A stretch of 9,566 bases of DNA, taken from Campylobacteraceae bacterium (GTDB lineage: Bacteria; Campylobacterota; Campylobacteria; Campylobacterales; Campylobacteraceae). The notes below the pieces were generated by a model, which saw only the letters and a list, made by a program, of their open reading frames with translations, was not told the origin of the DNA and searched no databases. Shown here in pieces: positions 5,624 through 9,566 of this stretch. Both the position numbers and the translations under genes were made by a program. Positions within the stretch are counted from its first letter, which is position 1. Each line of letters starts with the position of its first letter. Where the stretch lies: positions 1 through 9,566 of the forward strand of contig JAISNG010000028.1 of the NCBI GenBank assembly GCA_031276365.1, in the 5' to 3' direction.

Positions 5624-5980
5624 ATGTTTTTCAAATTTTTTACAAAGAAAAAAGATGAGGTTTTGACATGGCGTCAAGCCGAGGAGAGGGCGGCGCGGTT
5701 TTTGGAAAAGGCTGGTCTTAAGATTGTAGCGCGTAACTATCATTCGCGTTTTGGCGAGATAGATATTGTCGCCGAAGATGAGAATGTTTTGCATTTTGTG
5801 GAAGTAAAGGCAACATCGGGTGATTATGACCCGCTGGAGCGTATTACCGCTCTTAAAATGCAAAAGATAATAAAAACCATAGAGTATTATATTTTGAAAG
5901 AGGGTATCCGAAAGGAGTATCAAATAGATGCGCTTATCGTTACAAACGGCAGCGTTGAGTGGGTGCGGAATGTTTTTTGA
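5624..5980 (+). CDS. yraN: YraN family protein (UPF0102, predicted nuclease fold)
   Basis: The 118-residue protein has the normal UPF0102 layout. The family has a PD-(D/E)XK, Holliday-junction-resolvase-like fold; its cellular role is not established. Visible motifs: RQAEERAARFLEKAG (17-31) with the conserved early glutamate E20, NYHSRFGEIDIV (38-49) with E45 and D47, and FVEVKA (58-63) with the E-x-K signature E60/K62. All expected metal-site acidic residues are present, so it may be an active nuclease. The N-terminal extension FFKFFTKKKDEV is basic. The ATG at 5624 lacks a ribosome site; a TTG at 5663 just behind GAGG is an alternative start that would keep all motifs. Sits 74 bp after cysE and 80 bp before trxA. 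Confidence 0.88.
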   Translation: MFFKFFTKKKDEVLTWRQAEERAARFLEKAGLKIVARNYHSRFGEIDIVAEDENVLHFVEVKATSGDYDPLERITALKMQKIIKTIEYYILKEGIRKEYQIDALIVTNGSVEWVRNVF

Positions 5981-6012
5981 CAGCTGATTTCGTGAGAATG
6001 TGTCTATTTTAA

Positions 6013-6029
6013 GCTTTTTAGGGTAAAAT
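6013..6029 (+). promoter_or_regulatory. Promoter of the trxA-trxB-dapB-purF operon
   Basis: GCTTTTTAGGGTAAAAT ends in a -10 box TAAAAT (6024-6029) preceded by a T-rich stretch and no clear -35, the usual layout in this phylum. It lies 31 bases before the trxA start, leaving a short leader with an AAGGAGA ribosome site at 6049-6055. Confidence 0.6.
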
Positions 6030-6060
6030 TTGTCTTATTTAAAATTTCAAGGAGATAAAA

Positions 6061-6381
6061 ATGAGTAAATATATTGAATTAAAAACTTCTGATTTTGACA
6101 GCGTAGTTAAGGGTCAGGGTGTTGCTTTGGTGGATTTTTGGGCTCCATGGTGCGGACCATGCAGAATGCTTGCACCTGTGATTGAGGAGCTTGCAAATGA
6201 CTTTGAAGGCAAAGCCAAAATTTGCAAGGTAAACACAGACGAAGAGCAAGACCTTGCTGCAAATTACGGCATTCGCTCTATTCCAACCATACTGTTTTTC
6301 AAAAATGGCGAATTGGTTGACCAAAATATCGGTGCGGCGTCAAAAAGCGTTCTTGCCGATAAGTTAAAAACGCTTTTATAA
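6061..6381 (+). CDS. trxA: Thioredoxin
   Basis: A 106-residue cytosolic dithiol protein that reduces disulfides in client enzymes and is itself reduced by the thioredoxin reductase encoded next. The active site WCGPC is at residues 30-34 (C31, C34), preceded by VDFWAP with the buried aspartate D25. The cis-proline loop is SIPT (P75), followed by FFKNGE. Length and motifs are those of a standard Trx1. The ATG start has a strong AAGGAGA site. It is the first gene of the downstream operon and has its own promoter, fitting high, constant expression. Confidence 0.97.
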   Translation: MSKYIELKTSDFDSVVKGQGVALVDFWAPWCGPCRMLAPVIEELANDFEGKAKICKVNTDEEQDLAANYGIRSIPTILFFKNGELVDQNIGAASKSVLADKLKTLL

Positions 6382-6390
6382 GTTTTTACT

Positions 6391-7341
6391 ATGAGTGGAA
6401 TATTGGATTTAGTCATCGTAGGAGGAGGACCTGCAGGTTTAACTGCAGGTTTGTATGCTTCACGCGGCGGCTTGAAAAATGTTGTGATGTTTGAAAAGTC
6501 TGTTTTTGGCGGACAGATAACGAAAAGCAGTGAGATAGAAAATTATCCAGGTGTTGTTGAAGTGGTAAGCGGCTTGGAGCTTATGGAGAAGTGGCCTGAG
6601 CAGGCGGCGAGATTTGGCGTCAAGCAGGAGTTTGCGGGTGTTAAACGCGTAAGCAAAGCCGAAGATAATTTTTTTGACATTACGCTTGAAGATGATACGC
6701 ATTTAAAAGCAAAAAGCGTTATTATCTGTACAGGCAGTAATCCCAAAAAATCAGGCGTTGACGGCGAAGACGAATTTTACGGCAAAGGCGTTAGTTTTTG
6801 TGCCACATGCGACGGATTTTTTTATAGAAATAAAGAAGTAGCTGTGCTTGGCGGAGGAGATGCCGCGCTTGAAGAGGCTCTTTTTTTGACGAATATCTGC
6901 CAAAAAGTCTATCTTGTTCACAGGCGCGACGAATTTAGAGCGAGCCCAGCAACAGTACAAAGAGTGAAAAAAAATGCAAAAATAGAGCTTGTATTAAATT
7001 CTACCGTCAAAAAAATATATGGAGATACAAGCGGAGTTAACGGAGTTATTGTTGCTGATAAAGAAGGCAATGAGAGAGATTTGAAAGTGCCGGGAGTTTT
7101 TGTATTTGTGGGAATGAAAGTAAATAACGAAGTTCTTTTGCAGGAAAACGGAAGTTTTTTGTGCGAGATGAGCAAGGGCGGCGAAGCGGTCGTGGATTTG
7201 AATATGAGAACTTCGGTAAAAGGTCTTTTTGCCGCGGGCGATATTCGTATAAATGCCGCAAAACAGGTAGTTTGTGCGGCAGCAGACGGAGCTGTGGCAG
7301 CGATTGGCGCGATAGGATATTTAGAGAGTTTGCATGAGTAA
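6391..7341 (+). CDS. trxB: Thioredoxin reductase (NADPH)
   Basis: This 316-residue FAD enzyme uses NADPH to reduce thioredoxin. The FAD-binding loop is GGGPAG (11-16), the redox disulfide is CATC (C137, C140), the NADPH loop is GGGDAA (154-159), HRRDEFRA (177-184) marks NADPH preference, and the second FAD motif is GLFAAGDIR (278-286). This is the standard low-molecular-weight bacterial type. It begins 9 bp after the trxA stop with no clear ribosome site before the ATG (6391), so translation is probably coupled to trxA. Its end overlaps dapB by 8 bp. Confidence 0.97.
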   Translation: MSGILDLVIVGGGPAGLTAGLYASRGGLKNVVMFEKSVFGGQITKSSEIENYPGVVEVVSGLELMEKWPEQAARFGVKQEFAGVKRVSKAEDNFFDITLEDDTHLKAKSVIICTGSNPKKSGVDGEDEFYGKGVSFCATCDGFFYRNKEVAVLGGGDAALEEALFLTNICQKVYLVHRRDEFRASPATVQRVKKNAKIELVLNSTVKKIYGDTSGVNGVIVADKEGNERDLKVPGVFVFVGMKVNNEVLLQENGSFLCEMSKGGEAVVDLNMRTSVKGLFAAGDIRINAAKQVVCAAADGAVAAIGAIGYLESLHE

Positions 7342-8110
7342 AAATTTGCAAATAGGCGTATATGGTTCTACGGGCAGAGTCGGCAGAGTTTTGATAGAAA
7401 ATCTGCAAAACGACAAAGAGGCGCGTATAGCCTGTTTGCATGCGATAGATGAGTTTAGTTTCGCGCCGCCAAAAGATACGCAAAAGACAAATTCGCTTGA
7501 AACGCTTTTTAGCGCAAGCGATGTGGTGATTGATTTTACCGCTCCGCTTGGCACACAAACTCTACTCCAATACGCGCTCACAAATCCCAAACCATTAGTC
7601 ATAGGTACCACTGGATTAAATAGTGAACAGCTTGCTTTATTGAAGCAAGCGGCACAAAAAATGCCCATTTTATACTCTACAAATATGTCTTTAGGTGTGG
7701 CGGTTTTAAACTGTTTGGTGGCGCTTGCTTCGGAAAAATTGAGAAATTTTGACATTGAAATAACAGAACAGCACCACCGTTTTAAAAAAGATGCGCCGAG
7801 CGGCACAGCTTTGACTTTGGGCGAACATGCCGCAAAGGCAAGAGGACTTGAACTTGACAAAATCAGAGTAAGCGGCAGAGACGGTATCATTGGACAAAGA
7901 AGCAAAGACGAGATAGCTGTGATGGCTTTGCGCGGCGGAGATATCGTTGGCAGGCATACAGTGGGATTTTATAACGACGGAGAGTTTATAGAATTAAATC
8001 ACACCGCTACAAGCAGAGATACATTTGCCAAAGGAGCTATCCATGCGGCAAAGTGGATAGTAAATCAGCCAAAGGGGCAATACACCATCAGTGATTGTTT
8101 GGGACTTTAA
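7334..8110 (+). CDS. dapB: 4-hydroxy-tetrahydrodipicolinate reductase
   Basis: Reduces 4-hydroxy-tetrahydrodipicolinate with NAD(P)H in the diaminopimelate/lysine pathway, which feeds peptidoglycan cross-linking. The 258-residue protein has the dinucleotide fold with IGVYGSTGRVG (7-17), the VIDFTAP element (65-71), and IGTTG (90-94). The catalytic and substrate stretch EQHHRFKKDAPSGTA (145-159) has H147/H148 and K151/K152, and a typical C-terminal GRHTVGFYNDGE-(IELNHTA) region follows. Length is normal. ATGAGTAA contains both its ATG and the trxB stop, an 8-bp overlap that points to translational coupling; the only upstream ribosome-like sequence is AGAGAG (7323-7328). Confidence 0.97.
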   Translation: MSKNLQIGVYGSTGRVGRVLIENLQNDKEARIACLHAIDEFSFAPPKDTQKTNSLETLFSASDVVIDFTAPLGTQTLLQYALTNPKPLVIGTTGLNSEQLALLKQAAQKMPILYSTNMSLGVAVLNCLVALASEKLRNFDIEITEQHHRFKKDAPSGTALTLGEHAAKARGLELDKIRVSGRDGIIGQRSKDEIAVMALRGGDIVGRHTVGFYNDGEFIELNHTATSRDTFAKGAIHAAKWIVNQPKGQYTISDCLGL

Positions 8111-8119
8111 GGATAAAAC

Positions 8120-9460
8120 ATGTGTGCGATAGTTGGCGTCATTAACTCAAAAGAGGCGGCAAAAATATCATATTATGCTCTTTTTGCAATGCAGCACAGA
8201 GGACAGGAAGCGACTGGAATAAGCGCGTGCGACAATGATAAAATCAAAACCATCAAAGATAGAGGTTTGGTTACAAAAGTCTTCAATGAAATCTCTTTTG
8301 AGATATTGAAAGGCTCTTTGGCAGTGGGACACAACAGATACTCCACGGCTGGAAACGACTCCATTTTGGATGCACAGCCCGTTTATGCCAAATACAGCCT
8401 CGGAGAAATCTCCATCGTCCACAATGGCAATTTGATAAACAAAAACGAAGTACGAGCTAAACTTATCGAGGATGGAGCGATATTTCAGACATCTATGGAT
8501 ACGGAAAATGTTGTTCACCTCATAGCGCGCAGTAAAAAAGAGCATTTGAAAGATAGAATCATAGAAGCTTTGCAAGTCATCAAAGGCGCTTACTGTTTTA
8601 TCATTTTAAGCCGCCACAAAATGTTTGTCATTAGAGATAGATACGGCGTGCGCCCGCTCTCTATCGGCAGACTGAAAGACGGCGGATATATCGCGGCAAG
8701 CGAAACATGCGCTTTTGATTTGGTCGGCGCGGAGTTTATAAGAGATGTAAATCCTGGAGAGATGCTGATATTTGAGAGAGAGAAAGACGAATATTTAAGC
8801 GAACAGTTATTTGACATAGACCCTAGAATCTGCGCTTTTGAATATATCTACTTTGCAAGACCCGACAGTGTTATAGAGGGTAAAAATGTCTATCAGATAC
8901 GAAAAAAAATGGGCGAAGCTTTGGCTGAAGAGTGGAGTGTGCCAAATGCCGATTATATTATCCCCGTACCTGACAGCGGCGTTGCTGCCGCACTTGGATA
9001 TGCAGCAAAAAGCGGCATTCCGTTTGAAAACGGCATCGTTAGGAATCACTATGTTGGACGAACATTTATAGAACCAACACAAGAGTTAAGAAGCCAAAAG
9101 GTCAAACTTAAACTCTCGCCGATAGCTGCTCTTTTAGACGGCAAAAAGATAGTCGTGATAGACGACAGCATTGTGCGCGGTACTACATCAAAGCAGATAG
9201 TCTCCATCTTAAAGCACGCTGGAGCAAAAGAGGTGCATATGAGGATAGCGTCGCCTGCTATAAAACATCCATGTCGTTATGGAATCGATACGCCAAGCTA
9301 TCAGGAGTTAATAAGCGCAAATTTGAGTGAAGATGAAGTCAGGGATTATATCGGCGCGGATTCTCTTAAATTTTTATCTATAGACTCTTTGGTAAAAAGT
9401 ATCGGCGATGAGCGTAAATATTCGTTGGTAAGCTTTGACGGTAACTACTTTATCCAATAG
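8120..9460 (+). CDS. purF: Amidophosphoribosyltransferase
   Basis: Catalyses the first committed step of purine synthesis: PRPP and glutamine to phosphoribosylamine. The 446-residue protein has an N-terminal Ntn glutaminase domain (2-230) with nucleophile C2 directly after Met (MCAIVG), plus MQHRGQE (24-30), HNRYSTAG (71-78) and HNGN (101-104). The phosphoribosyltransferase domain (about 255-430) has the PRPP loop VVIDDSIVRGTTS (345-357). There is no propeptide, so Met removal alone should expose C2. Of the four cysteines that bind a 4Fe-4S cluster in the Bacillus-type enzyme, two appear present (C238, C385), while the C-terminal C-x-x-C pair is S435-L-V-S438. The cluster is therefore probably absent. 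The AAGGAT ribosome site overlaps the dapB stop, with a 9-bp gap between the genes. Product feedback control by AMP/GMP is known for the family but not readable here. Confidence 0.97.
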   Translation: MCAIVGVINSKEAAKISYYALFAMQHRGQEATGISACDNDKIKTIKDRGLVTKVFNEISFEILKGSLAVGHNRYSTAGNDSILDAQPVYAKYSLGEISIVHNGNLINKNEVRAKLIEDGAIFQTSMDTENVVHLIARSKKEHLKDRIIEALQVIKGAYCFIILSRHKMFVIRDRYGVRPLSIGRLKDGGYIAASETCAFDLVGAEFIRDVNPGEMLIFEREKDEYLSEQLFDIDPRICAFEYIYFARPDSVIEGKNVYQIRKKMGEALAEEWSVPNADYIIPVPDSGVAAALGYAAKSGIPFENGIVRNHYVGRTFIEPTQELRSQKVKLKLSPIAALLDGKKIVVIDDSIVRGTTSKQIVSILKHAGAKEVHMRIASPAIKHPCRYGIDTPSYQELISANLSEDEVRDYIGADSLKFLSIDSLVKSIGDERKYSLVSFDGNYFIQ

Positions 9461-9566
9461 CAAAACCATTCTCACTATCGGGCGCTATTTCAGAAAAAAA
9501 TTCGGCGTAAAAGTATATAAAACACCTATCTCCATAATGGGTTTTACATGCCCAAATATCGACGGC
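9435..9566 (+). CDS. N-terminal part of a TIGR01212/YhcC-like radical SAM protein (truncated by window end)
   Basis: The frame is open from the TAA at 9429-9431 to the window end. From residue 9 it reads SKTILTIGRYFRKKFGVKV, then YKTPISIMGFTCPNIDG, the conserved beginning of the YhcC-type radical SAM family, in which FTCPNxDG directly precedes the cluster-binding cysteines. Those cysteines lie beyond the window. The only usual start codon before the conserved part is TTG at 9435-9437, giving a 26-bp overlap with the purF end; the ribosome site there is weak (GGTAAG at 9427-9432). The family's reaction is not established. It is apparently the next member of the trxA operon. Confidence 0.8.
   Translation, partial: MTVTTLSNSKTILTIGRYFRKKFGVKVYKTPISIMGFTCPNIDG

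Noticed and set aside
7046..7905. Long minus-strand frames (170 and 194 codons) opposite trxB/dapB
   Set aside because: Antisense to well-conserved genes; Ser/Leu/Cys-rich peptides typical of reverse-frame shadows, with no start context.

Overview
The window looks like chromosome of a Campylobacterota (Epsilonproteobacteria) bacterium, most likely an environmental, sulfur-oxidising relative of Sulfurimonas/Sulfuricurvum/Sulfurovum rather than a host-adapted Campylobacter. This is inferred from protein style: a histidine kinase with an HQWRQPL H-box, a MoeB-rhodanese fusion, and the order yraN-trxA-trxB-dapB-purF followed by a YhcC-type radical SAM gene. Promoters also fit, being T-rich stretches followed by a -10 box with no clear -35. 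The genus assignment is a guess.

Left part (1-1118): about 1.1 kb of AT-rich, gene-poor DNA. It starts with what may be the last 19 codons of a gene. A 27-nt piece follows that matches the 3' end of a tRNA gene including CCA (minus strand, probably tRNA-Phe) with no tRNA body behind it, as expected of an attachment-site scar. Next come two imperfect direct repeats, hairpin-type intergenic repeats, and two convergent remnants of membrane-protein genes. I read this as decayed accessory DNA.

Middle left (1119-3309, minus strand): a two-component system, a membrane histidine kinase (GTG start) followed by a response regulator with a winged-helix output domain. The two genes overlap by 8 bp. The kinase is divergent from the next block.

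Right part (3425-9566, plus strand): housekeeping metabolism. A MoeB/ThiF-type E1-like adenylyltransferase fused to a rhodanese domain is followed closely by a serine O-acetyltransferase (cysE, TTG start), a pair that suggests sulfur transfer and cysteine synthesis. After a short gap come yraN and then a compact operon: thioredoxin (trxA), thioredoxin reductase (trxB), dihydrodipicolinate reductase (dapB, 8-bp overlap with trxB), amidophosphoribosyltransferase (purF) and the start of a TIGR01212/YhcC-like radical SAM protein. That last gene overlaps the purF end and runs off the window.

I see no CRISPR array, intact insertion sequence, phage gene or recognisable defence system. The points most worth a second look are the tRNA-end scar with decayed genes beside it, the MoeB-rhodanese/CysE pair, a PurF that keeps only two of the four cysteines that bind the Fe-S cluster in the Bacillus-type enzyme, and a 15-bp in-frame tandem repeat in cysE.
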